From a virus: 35,112 nucleotides of DNA. The position numbers and the translations under genes were made by a program. Under the pieces are notes generated by a model that saw nothing but the letters and a program-made list of their open reading frames with translations, made no database searches and was not told the origin of the DNA. Position 1 is the stretch's first letter, and every line of letters starts with the position of its first letter. The stretch lies in the IMG/VR virus record IMGVR_UViG_3300032236_001554, positions 1-35,112 of that record, one strand, 5' to 3'. Positions 14,193 through 21,827 of this stretch are shown piece by piece.

Positions 14193-16004
14193 TCAAGGTG
14201 CTATGGAAGTTTTACCGTCTTTCTTCTCTAACTTAATAATTGCATCAAAGTTAGAATTAACAGCAGCCTTATTATGAGATATGATATAAACAGCCTCATC
14301 ATATTTGTCGGTTCTTTCTCTTAAAATCTCAAGAATTTTGTTAACTCCCTTCTCATCTAAGGCAGAATCAAACAACTCATCATACATACTGAGGTTGAAA
14401 GCAACACCTGTCTGCATTCTTAGTATATCTTGGAACATAAAGAGGATAGCAATGTCTATTCTCTTTCTTTCACCACCACTAAAATTGAAATAGGAACATT
14501 CCTTGCCTTGTGTATTGTAGATTGTTTCTTCAAACATCTCATTGAATTCACATGTACAAGGAGCATCAAGAGTTTTTAGATAGAAATTAAGCTGTGCATT
14601 CAGCACAGAAAGCATTTTTTTGACGATAAAAGTCTTAACACCTTCTTCAGATACAACAAACTTTGCAGTTTCTAAAACCAAAAGATGTTTTTGCAAATCA
14701 GAAATGTTTTTTTCCAGATTCTCTATTTTCTTTTGAGCATCTTCTATCTTTTTATCATCTTTGAACTCTTCCTTTTCTATCTCTTCGATGTTTTCTTGAT
14801 ACTCTTCTATTTTTTCCTCTAAGGATTTTATTTTCTGTTCATGTAAAGCAGAATTTGATATCTCATCCTTATAATCTTTGATCTCATCCTTAAGAGTTTC
14901 TATGTTATTGGTAATCTTTGAACCGAAAGCAGTTTTTTCAGATCCTATCTTCTTATTTTCATCATAGATGGGTTGGTTAATAGAAATTAACTCATCTAAT
15001 TTTTTAATTTCACTTTCAATATACTGTAAATCATCTTCACAATACTGTCTGTTGCAAGTAGGGCATACATTTCCCTTATCTAATATCTTTTGCTTCTCTT
15101 TTTTAGCTTGGTTTATAGTATTATAAGCTTCGGATTTCTTTTCTCCTATCTCTACTATTTCTCTGTTTGTTTCGATCAATAATTCTCTGAGCTTTTCAAT
15201 CTTATCCTCATTATTCTTTATCTTTTCCTTTAAAGAAGAAATTTCAGGAATGTCTTTTTTTCTCAATGAGGCTAAATCATTTTTGGTAACATCAATTTTC
15301 TTATTAATACTCTCTATTCTTTCTGATTTGTTCTCATCAAATCCTTCCTTACTGTTTTCTAAAAACTCTAGTATTCTTTGTTCTGAAGAAAAATCTTTGG
15401 ATAGGAATTCGTTTTCCTTTTTCTTTTCATTGTAGTCTGCTCTTGTCTTTAAAAGCATCTCACCAAAGATTCCAAGATTTAAAATACCTTCAACAAACTT
15501 TCTCTTATCAATCTTTTTCTGTGCCATGAAGGGCATAGTATTATTTGCCGTCATGATCACAGCATTTTGAAATACTTCTTCGTTTGCTCCTATCAGTTGC
15601 TTGATATACTCATCAGTCTTCGGCATCGTAGAAAGAGAAATATCTTCTAAAGATAAGTCTCCATACTTCTCTAAGAGAAGTTTACTAGGCTCCAATGATC
15701 TAGTTAATTTATAAGATGTGGAAACCTTGCCGTCTTCAATAGCAAATTCCAAAACTACAACAGAACCTCCTTTGCTTTGGTTGTGTACTATCTTGTCCTT
15801 TTTAATATCTCTGATAGTAGAACCAAACAAAGCCCAATAAATTGACTCTATAAGAGAGCTTTTACCAACACCATTCCTGCCACCATTGTCTTTATTCTCT
15901 CCAGTTATCAGAGAGATTCCCTTCTTAAAATCTAAAGAGACTTCTTCTTTTCCTATAGATAGGAAATTCTTGATTGAAATACTATTAAACTTAATTTTTT
16001 TCAC
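14193..16004 (-). CDS. 46: Recombination endonuclease subunit gp46 (SbcC/Rad50-like ATPase)
   Basis: The 603-aa SMC-like ATPase forms a complex with gp47 that resects DNA ends for recombination-dependent replication and host DNA breakdown. Order of motifs: FLSIG near the N-terminus, Walker A GGRNGVGKSS (41-50), Q-loop region around NAVIMTANN (147-155), coiled coil from about 190, zinc hook VCPTCNRQYC (313-322), a second coiled coil to about 445, ABC signature NFSGGERKR (507-515), Walker B NLSMYDELFDSALD (537-550) and H-loop YIISHNK (573-579). T4 gp46 is 560 aa. The start codon is GTG at 16004; the next Met is far inside. Its partner gp47 lies 8.8 kb upstream, beyond nine glycosyltransferase genes. 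Confidence 0.95.
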   Translation of the reverse strand: MKKIKFNSISIKNFLSIGKEEVSLDFKKGISLITGENKDNGGRNGVGKSSLIESIYWALFGSTIRDIKKDKIVHNQSKGGSVVVLEFAIEDGKVSTSYKLTRSLEPSKLLLEKYGDLSLEDISLSTMPKTDEYIKQLIGANEEVFQNAVIMTANNTMPFMAQKKIDKRKFVEGILNLGIFGEMLLKTRADYNEKKKENEFLSKDFSSEQRILEFLENSKEGFDENKSERIESINKKIDVTKNDLASLRKKDIPEISSLKEKIKNNEDKIEKLRELLIETNREIVEIGEKKSEAYNTINQAKKEKQKILDKGNVCPTCNRQYCEDDLQYIESEIKKLDELISINQPIYDENKKIGSEKTAFGSKITNNIETLKDEIKDYKDEISNSALHEQKIKSLEEKIEEYQENIEEIEKEEFKDDKKIEDAQKKIENLEKNISDLQKHLLVLETAKFVVSEEGVKTFIVKKMLSVLNAQLNFYLKTLDAPCTCEFNEMFEETIYNTQGKECSYFNFSGGERKRIDIAILFMFQDILRMQTGVAFNLSMYDELFDSALDEKGVNKILEILRERTDKYDEAVYIISHNKAAVNSNFDAIIKLEKKDGKTSIAP

Positions 16005-16035
16005 TTTTATTAGTATATACTAAAATAAAGTAATT

Positions 16036-16779
16036 TCAACCTGATAGTATATCTTTATTATTCCAATAAAATTTCTCATTAGGATATGAATTAATTGTTT
16101 TAAATTCTAATTTTCTAGGTTCTCCAAACATTCCCTCTATTCCAGAATCGGTCTTAGAATATTTCTTATTGAATATAAAGTCTCTGTTATATGCAGTATA
16201 GTGCATGATTCCTGTTTTAACACCACTTGGTTTACTTCCATCATGTGCATTAATAATCCCACTCATCATTGGTTTATGAACCTTCTTACCTATCTCCTCT
16301 AGTCTCCAAAACATATCGGTATCTTCTTCTCCTATTCCTAATAATCTTTCTTCAAACCATCCTACCTTTTCTACTAATTTTCTATTAATAAAATAATGCG
16401 ACCAAGAACCATTTATGGCAAATGCTTCTGTATCTTTATGGTTATCTGCTATGTTAGATAAAGATTCAAAAGAAAAATTCCTATCTATAATAACATCATC
16501 ATTTAGGATTAAATTCCAATCTTTAGGGCTATTTATTAGGATTGTATTCCATAATTTAGCCAAGCTCCTGAATTCAGGAAACATAGAAACTATGCAATTA
16601 GGAGTTTCACTTGCTAGTTTTAATATTTTTTTCCTATAGTCTTCATCAATAGGTTCGTTATACTCTCCATTAACAGCAAGTACTATAGTCCAATTACCTC
16701 TTTCTCTGATAGAAGATATTAGTTTTTTAACTCTTTCAAATCTGGCTTTAAAGGTTGTTATTCCTATTGCGAAACTCAT
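16036..16779 (-). CDS. Glycosyltransferase family 2-like (GT-A fold)
   Basis: 247 aa, ATG at 16779. The N-terminus IGITTFKARFERVKKLISSI (5-24) is the usual first strand and helix. LILNDDVIID (90-99) supplies the metal-binding acidic pair, and GWFEERLLGIGEEDTDMFWR is the typical late GT2 segment with the likely catalytic acid (GEEDTDMFWRLEE). Probably transfers a sugar from a nucleotide donor to an unknown acceptor in the cytoplasm. It is the last glycosyltransferase before gp46, 31 bases from it, and overlaps the upstream gene by 32 bases, so expression is probably coupled. Confidence 0.85.
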   Translation of the reverse strand: MSFAIGITTFKARFERVKKLISSIRERGNWTIVLAVNGEYNEPIDEDYRKKILKLASETPNCIVSMFPEFRSLAKLWNTILINSPKDWNLILNDDVIIDRNFSFESLSNIADNHKDTEAFAINGSWSHYFINRKLVEKVGWFEERLLGIGEEDTDMFWRLEEIGKKVHKPMMSGIINAHDGSKPSGVKTGIMHYTAYNRDFIFNKKYSKTDSGIEGMFGEPRKLEFKTINSYPNEKFYWNNKDILSG

Positions 16780-17671
16780 AAAACTTATTTAGCACAGCAT
16801 CGAATCTTTGGATTGATGTATGATTGTTTAAAACATTTTGATAGCCATTATTTGCTATTCTTTCTCTTTCTTTATCGTTCTTGGAATAGAAGTTTATTTT
16901 TTCTATGGCATCTTCCATGCTATCGTAAAAAACAATATCCTCTCCATCGGTAAAGAGCGTGTCTAATCCTCTTTCAAAAGGAAGTCTGTCTGTCATCACC
17001 ATTCTTTTACAATACATTCCTTCAAATATTCTTCTGGAAACTTCTCCGTATCTACTATTTTGAATTACAATTTTTCCTGTGCTAAGAAGATCTCTCTGTA
17101 GAATATTAAAGTCTCTTTTATTAGAGAATCTATTGCCTATTCTTGATTTAAGCTCATCTAGAAATGGTGTGTCTCCGTCTCCTCGTGTGCTTACGACATC
17201 ATATGTTGGTTTGATATCAGGATTTTCTGAACCTTCTAATGCATCTGCAAAGTGTGTCCAGTAAATTGCATCTATATCTCTCTTTTTATACTCCTGTAAT
17301 GAAACCAAATCAGGAGTCAGAACAAGATCAAAGTTCCATGCCTTATTAGAATTGTTACCAAAGCACTGAGGATCGTCTCCAGCTTCCATTACGGTATAGA
17401 TGTCTGGAAAGTATTGCCTATCAAGTAAGGGATGATTAAAAGCTCCATAATCCATATGGAAGATTATGTCTGGTTTATATTGACCACTTTGTATATGTTG
17501 GTATAAAGCAGTCAATCCAGATATTGAATACTGTTTATTCCTGTCATATAAAGAATATATACGACCTTTTATATTTCTTCTCTTGGATTCATTAACTATG
17601 GAGAGGGGAGTAGACCATCTCTCATCAGGCATCCATGCAAAAAGAAAAGCTATGTTAAGATTATTTTCCAT
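16748..17671 (-). CDS. Glycosyltransferase, CgeB-like (GT-B fold)
   Basis: 307 aa, ATG at 17671. The N-terminal half has DIIFHMDYGAFNHPLLDRQ and VMEAGDDPQCFG, and the middle has FDLVLTPDLVSLQEYKKRD. The C-terminal half contains SRYGEVSRRIFEGMYCKRMV, TDGEDIVFYDSMEDAIEKI and ERERIANNGYQNVLNNHT. This C-terminal run is characteristic of the CgeB / Glyco_trans_1_2 type of GT-B enzymes, where the Arg and Glu of SRRIFEGM bind the nucleotide sugar. The substrate is unknown. It overlaps the upstream gene by 11 and the downstream gene by 32 bases. No signal peptide. Confidence 0.82.
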   Translation of the reverse strand: MENNLNIAFLFAWMPDERWSTPLSIVNESKRRNIKGRIYSLYDRNKQYSISGLTALYQHIQSGQYKPDIIFHMDYGAFNHPLLDRQYFPDIYTVMEAGDDPQCFGNNSNKAWNFDLVLTPDLVSLQEYKKRDIDAIYWTHFADALEGSENPDIKPTYDVVSTRGDGDTPFLDELKSRIGNRFSNKRDFNILQRDLLSTGKIVIQNSRYGEVSRRIFEGMYCKRMVMTDRLPFERGLDTLFTDGEDIVFYDSMEDAIEKINFYSKNDKERERIANNGYQNVLNNHTSIQRFDAVLNKFYEFRNRNNNL

Positions 17672-18392
17672 CTATTCTATCATGACAGAATAATCCATCA
17701 CCTGTTATTACATTAAAATCTTGATTACTCCACCAAGATGTTGCTGCTGTTTCTATGTCTGTATTATCAATACAGAATTGAGGAATGATATGCTTCTTAT
17801 AAAAGTCCCTTCTAAAGATACAGGGATTGTTTGTAAAGTTAGCATTGGCTGATTTGAATTTATACCATATAGGAGATTCACTTATCTTCTTACAGTATTC
17901 AGGAAAATCTAAATCGGGTGTATCTCTCCAGTGTGTACATTCTGCCAAATGAGTCATGCATCTGTGTTCTTGACCAGTAAACCAAGATGAATACAAAGGA
18001 TTACCGGGATTTTTTCTATGTCTGAGTCTTGCAACATCCGCTATTTCATTGTTTATTAATTCTGTTCCTGTTTTTAAAATATCTATTACTTTCTGTTTAT
18101 CTTTTTCTATGAGAAAAAAATCATCTTCCAATAAAAGAATATTATTAGATATACAATTTTCTACAAGCCATTTAAAACCAGCGGCTATCCATTTATTACT
18201 ATCTGCTACATAAGTTTCTACATTAAAATCCTTGAGAACATCAACAGTCTCTTTTACTAAAGAAGAAGGATTAACATATACACTAATCTGTTTGAATTCT
18301 TCATTAATACCCTTTTCAAAAATACTGTTTAATGTATTTCTAAGAGTATTTGGAGCATTATAAGTTAAAATTCCTAAAGTTAAATCATTCAT
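17661..18392 (-). CDS. Glycosyltransferase family 2-like (GT-A fold)
   Basis: 243 aa, ATG at 18392. The N-terminus LTLGILTYNAPNTLRNTLNS (4-23) is a classical GT2 opening. NNILLLEDDFFLIEKD (83-98) carries the metal-binding EDD, and the domain continues with RLRHRKNPGNPLYSSWFTG and NFTNNPCIFRRDFYKKH, a segment seen in other phage-encoded GT2 proteins. It ends TSWWSNQDFNVITGDGLFCH, giving a plausible catalytic acid (NQD). The donor and acceptor are unknown. It overlaps the genes on both sides (4 and 11 bases), in line with an operon. Confidence 0.82.
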   Translation of the reverse strand: MNDLTLGILTYNAPNTLRNTLNSIFEKGINEEFKQISVYVNPSSLVKETVDVLKDFNVETYVADSNKWIAAGFKWLVENCISNNILLLEDDFFLIEKDKQKVIDILKTGTELINNEIADVARLRHRKNPGNPLYSSWFTGQEHRCMTHLAECTHWRDTPDLDFPEYCKKISESPIWYKFKSANANFTNNPCIFRRDFYKKHIIPQFCIDNTDIETAATSWWSNQDFNVITGDGLFCHDRIDGK

Positions 18393-19648
18393 AGAGGTGT
18401 TGTAGTGATATCGTCATTATAGATATATGTATGAATGACTTTATCTATATGATACTCTGTTTTAGCCTCTTTTGCAAGTTGTTCTGCCCAAAACCAATCT
18501 TCTGAATAGTTCTTATCACTAAAAGTATATTTTTTTCCTAATTCAGATTTCCATGCACATACATGGAAAGGAACTCTGTTAATATATCCATCGGGATAAT
18601 ACTCTTCATTAATTTTATTGTTAAGAGAAAAGTTTATAACCGATACTGGTTTGTCATTTACATAGCAATATTGTTTGAACGTAACAACATCAGGATTATG
18701 TTTTATTCCTTCTAGGAGTGAATCTACATAATCATCAGATATATCATCATCATCATCTACGAATGCCATGTATCTTCCGTTAGCCATCTGAACCAATGTT
18801 TCTCTTTTGGCTCCTATACTTCTCTTCCTATTATCAAGGAAAACAAGATGCTCTACTTTTTTATCTCCTATTTGGTTTTTTATCTTCTCTATCAGTTTTT
18901 TAAGATGGGAATCTACTCTTTCGTAAACAGAAGGTGTTAATATAGAAAGCAAAGGTTTATTCAAATCAAGATCAAATTTTCTTTCTCTTCTTTTCTCGTA
19001 GGTTTCTCTGTCTATGTTAAAATAAGATTCGTTTCTAATATATAACTCATCATAATTTGTCTTTTGATAGACAGGATGTTGATGTTCAATGATGACTTTA
19101 TCAGAACGATAAACCTTTTTAAGCTGAATGGAAACATCGGTGAATTCGTTGTCACACCAGAGACTGATATAATCTGGATGGTAGATATAACCAAAGCGGT
19201 CATAGTATTTTTTACCTAAAATACAAAGAGTATTGATATTGTTCTGTCCACCATCGCTATACCAGAGAACTCCATCGGTATCTCTAAAGTATTCATTCAT
19301 ATCCTTTCGGATAATGTCATCATATCCTTTTATTACAGGAATCATGTCATCGGATGCTAGTAAAACTATATCCCAACCATTAATTTTTTCCATATCAGCA
19401 TTAATGGCTTGCATCTTTGTTTTACTATTACCAAAGAAGTATGCAATCTTATATTTCTCTTTGTATGAATCTAATCTACTTCTAATAATAAGATTGTTCA
19501 TACTAGAATCATCATCATCCAATGAAATCAGAAAGGCTATCTTCGATGGATCGGTAGCCATTTCAATATATCTATTCAATACATTAAAAAACTTTTCTGG
19601 TCTTCCTCTAGTTGGAAACTTAATTAATATTTTTAAATTCTTATGCAT
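18389..19648 (-). CDS. Bifunctional glycosyltransferase with two GT-A domains
   Basis: 419 aa with two sugar-transferase units. Domain 1 (about 1-225) begins KILIKFPTRGRPEKFFNVLN, has FLISLDDDDSS (39-49) and IVLLASDDMIPV (94-105) as the metal site, and ends with IIEHQHPVY. Domain 2 (about 231-419) begins LLSILTPSVYERVDSHLKKL, with RSIGAKRETLVQMANGRYMA (276-295) followed by FVDDDDD (296-302) and a late SEDWFWAEQLAKEAKT. Domain 2 closely resembles the next gene upstream (180 aa), pointing to duplication. A perfect AGGAGG lies 7 bases before the ATG at 19648, unlike the neighbouring genes. It could add two residues in turn to one acceptor. Confidence 0.85.
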   Translation of the reverse strand: MHKNLKILIKFPTRGRPEKFFNVLNRYIEMATDPSKIAFLISLDDDDSSMNNLIIRSRLDSYKEKYKIAYFFGNSKTKMQAINADMEKINGWDIVLLASDDMIPVIKGYDDIIRKDMNEYFRDTDGVLWYSDGGQNNINTLCILGKKYYDRFGYIYHPDYISLWCDNEFTDVSIQLKKVYRSDKVIIEHQHPVYQKTNYDELYIRNESYFNIDRETYEKRRERKFDLDLNKPLLSILTPSVYERVDSHLKKLIEKIKNQIGDKKVEHLVFLDNRKRSIGAKRETLVQMANGRYMAFVDDDDDISDDYVDSLLEGIKHNPDVVTFKQYCYVNDKPVSVINFSLNNKINEEYYPDGYINRVPFHVCAWKSELGKKYTFSDKNYSEDWFWAEQLAKEAKTEYHIDKVIHTYIYNDDITTTPL

Positions 19649-19651
19649 ATT

Positions 19652-20194
19652 TTAACCTCCTGATGGATAGTAGTAGTAAATTGGTCCTTTAATATAGACT
19701 TCTGTTTTTAATTTTCCTTTGAGTGCTTCAGAAAAAGCTTTATCTTCTTGCCAAGATTTGTCTGGAAACATTGTATCAAGTGCTATTTCTCTTTTGATAG
19801 GATTTAAATGATTAGGACAACGATAATAAATGTCATCATTTTCAAACCAATCTTGATATTGAATGGAATGTATGAACTTTTTAGGTCCAATATTCCTTAA
19901 AGTTATAATACCTTCTATACCACAACAATCAGGATTTGACTTGAGGGCTTCCAGAATTCCAAAGGTATAGAAAGGGGAAACCATATCGTCATCATCAACG
20001 AATACTACATAGTCTCCCTTTGCTGCTTGTAAGAGTTCGTTTCTTTTTTGACCAATAGATTTTGATCCATTATCACTATTAGCAAGCATTTCTACTTCAC
20101 CATTAGACTGTGCTCTGAGTACTCTTGCTAAATTTTGAAATACATCTTTTCTACTGTCTACTGTAACTGTTAATATAGATATTTTTTTACTCAT
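19652..20194 (-). CDS. Small glycosyltransferase family 2 protein
   Basis: 180 aa, ATG at 20194. It begins KISILTVTVDSRKDVFQNLA, then GSKSIGQKRNELLQAAKGDY (43-62), VVFVDDDDMVSPFY (63-76) with the metal-binding DDD, and SWQEDKAFSEALKGK with a likely catalytic acid (QED). This is a minimal GT-A domain. The SIGxKR and FVDDDD blocks are shared with domain 2 of the downstream 419-aa protein, so the two are paralogues. Start overlaps the upstream gene by 4 bases, and its last codons (PSGG) double as the Shine-Dalgarno sequence for the next gene. Confidence 0.83.
   Translation of the reverse strand: MSKKISILTVTVDSRKDVFQNLARVLRAQSNGEVEMLANSDNGSKSIGQKRNELLQAAKGDYVVFVDDDDMVSPFYTFGILEALKSNPDCCGIEGIITLRNIGPKKFIHSIQYQDWFENDDIYYRCPNHLNPIKREIALDTMFPDKSWQEDKAFSEALKGKLKTEVYIKGPIYYYYPSGG
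19656..19661 (-). promoter_or_regulatory. Perfect Shine-Dalgarno sequence AGGAGG before the two-domain glycosyltransferase
   Basis: The minus strand reads AGGAGGTTAAAATATG, a perfect ribosome-binding site with a 7-base spacer to the ATG at 19648. It lies inside the final Gly-Gly codons and beside the stop of the preceding gene. Nearly all other starts in the window lack such a site, so it may be an accident of the protein sequence or a mark of a gene with another origin. Confidence 0.6.
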
Positions 20195-21195
20195 TTTAAA
20201 AATACATTCTCAAAGGTTTTTATGACTTTATCTGGTGTATATGCTCTGTAGGCATTATAATCAAAATCATCTACTATTTTATAGTCGAGTAGCAATTTTT
20301 CTAGGTCTTTTTGATTATTATATAATACTCCTTTATCTCCAAGCATCTCTATATGAGCCTTTTCACGAGAACCAGACCATGTAAGAACAGGTTTATTACA
20401 AGAAGAGAACTCTGCGATTGCCATTCCAAAAGTTTCTCCTCTTTCACGAGCATGTATCATGGCATTACAGGCTCCTATAAAGCTATATTTCTCCTTTAAA
20501 TCTATTATAGGAGAGAAATAAATAACATTTGGATGTTTAAAGAAACCTTTTGTATTACAAAATATAAAATAGATATTTGGTTCTTTATTAACTGTATTTT
20601 TGATGGCTTCATGTACAAAATCTATGTTGAATTCATTGAAGCTTCCTATTCTACCAAATACCTTTGCATCTAATGGAATGTTATGCCTCTCTCTAAATTT
20701 ATTCCCTAACTCATTAATATCAAATGTATTTTCCCTAACTATATGAGGAACAAAAGGAACACTTCCATTTGAACAGTGAGTGGACAACCATTGAGAAACA
20801 AACGCATATTTGTCTCCATGCACATGATTTGGATGTTGTGGAAAAACTGCATGAATAATATTTGTTGCCTTTTCAGAAAGATATCCTTCTGGTTCACCTG
20901 ATTTTATTTGATAAACATAATCTATTTTGTTTTCTATAATATAATCTTCTAAATCTTTTATATGGGTTCCCAACTTGGTAGGAAATCGGATTTGAACAGA
21001 ATTAAAAGCATCATCTACAGCTTTTTTAAAAATATCTTGAGACCAATGAGGTTCAAAGGAAGAATCAATCTTTTTATGAAAAGCCAAGAATGATTTATTA
21101 CCTAGATACTTCTCATTTGCAAAAGCATAGTCTAGTAAAGCTCTGGTAGAACCTGCTACTGTAAAAAATCCCTCATAGAAAAGAATATTAGCCAT
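20191..21195 (-). CDS. Glycosyltransferase, GT4/GT1-like (GT-B fold)
   Basis: 334 aa, ATG at 21195. The N-terminal domain starts NILFYEGFFTVAGSTRALLD with the Gly-containing loop of GT-B enzymes. The C-terminal domain includes KVFGRIGSFNEFNIDFVHEA, IYFIFCNTKGFFKHPNVIYF and, near the end, MIHARERGETFGMAIAEFSS followed by NKPVLTW. This last run matches the E-x7-E region of GT4 enzymes (GETFGMAIAEF), which binds the nucleotide sugar. The substrate is unknown. Its start is separated from the second HNH gene by 65 bases holding a hairpin, and its stop overlaps the next gene by 4 bases. Confidence 0.85.
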   Translation of the reverse strand: MANILFYEGFFTVAGSTRALLDYAFANEKYLGNKSFLAFHKKIDSSFEPHWSQDIFKKAVDDAFNSVQIRFPTKLGTHIKDLEDYIIENKIDYVYQIKSGEPEGYLSEKATNIIHAVFPQHPNHVHGDKYAFVSQWLSTHCSNGSVPFVPHIVRENTFDINELGNKFRERHNIPLDAKVFGRIGSFNEFNIDFVHEAIKNTVNKEPNIYFIFCNTKGFFKHPNVIYFSPIIDLKEKYSFIGACNAMIHARERGETFGMAIAEFSSCNKPVLTWSGSREKAHIEMLGDKGVLYNNQKDLEKLLLDYKIVDDFDYNAYRAYTPDKVIKTFENVFLK

Positions 21196-21201
21196 AATAT
21201 A

Positions 21202-21242
21202 TTATACCACTTTTTTATAAAAAATCAATAAAAAGGGTATAA
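21202..21242. promoter_or_regulatory. AT-rich hairpin between the second HNH gene and a glycosyltransferase gene
   Basis: TTATACC (21202-21208) pairs with GGTATAA (21236-21242), and TTTTTAT (21212-21218) pairs with ATAAAAA (21228-21234), giving an interrupted stem of about 14 bp with a 9-base loop. It lies in the 65-base head-to-head gap, 18 bases before the HNH ATG. It may form in either transcript: an HNH leader structure comparable to that at 12057-12124, or a weak signal before the glycosyltransferase. A near match to the late promoter box, GATAAATA, follows at 21246-21253 but is too close to the ATG to be convincing. Confidence 0.4.
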
Positions 21243-21260
21243 GAAGATAAATATTATTAT

Positions 21261-21827
21261 ATGAATAATAACAGAAAAGAATATCTTATTAAAAACAGAG
21301 ATAAAATTTTAAAACAACAAAAAGAATATAGATTAAAAAATAAGAAAAAATTATTACAACAGATGAAAGAATATAAAATAAAAAACAAAGAATATATAAG
21401 AGAATATAATAAAAAATATAAAATAGAAAAAAAAGAAGAAATTAAAAATTATAATAAACAATATAGAAACAAAAATCCTGATATAATTAAAAAATGTAAA
21501 AAAAGATTTAAAGAAAAATATAGATTAGCAGAAAACTTAAGACAAAGAATTAGAAAAGCTTTAAAAAATAAAACAAAATTTAATAAATCTATGGATTTGA
21601 TTGGTTGTGATATAATCACATTAAAAAAACATTTAGAATCACAATTTAAAAATGGAATGAATTGGGAAAATTATGGTCAGTTTGGTTGGCATATAGATCA
21701 TATAAAACCATGTGCTTCATTTAACCTAATAGATCCAGAACAACAAAAAATTTGTTTTCATTATACAAATCTTCAGCCTCTTTGGTGGGATGAAAACATT
21801 AGAAAAAAAGATAATATTATTTTTTAA
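21261..21827 (+). CDS. Free-standing HNH homing-type endonuclease, second copy
   Basis: 188 aa. The C-terminal half matches the first HNH gene: LIGCDIITLKKHLESQFKNG, then FGWHIDHIKPCASFN with H144 and D146-H147, CFHYTNLQPLWW with N170, and DENIRKKD with N179. The first 90 residues are almost all Lys, Glu, Asn, Tyr and Ile in EYxxKNK-type repeats, likely a charged helical arm. The C-terminal cores are near identical in motif while the arms differ in length, as expected of a mobile family changing target. Its 3' end overlaps the end of a glycosyltransferase gene by 11 bases, tail to tail, so the insertion replaced the last bases of a minus-strand neighbour or avoided harming it. Confidence 0.88.
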   Translation: MNNNRKEYLIKNRDKILKQQKEYRLKNKKKLLQQMKEYKIKNKEYIREYNKKYKIEKKEEIKNYNKQYRNKNPDIIKKCKKRFKEKYRLAENLRQRIRKALKNKTKFNKSMDLIGCDIITLKKHLESQFKNGMNWENYGQFGWHIDHIKPCASFNLIDPEQQKICFHYTNLQPLWWDENIRKKDNIIF

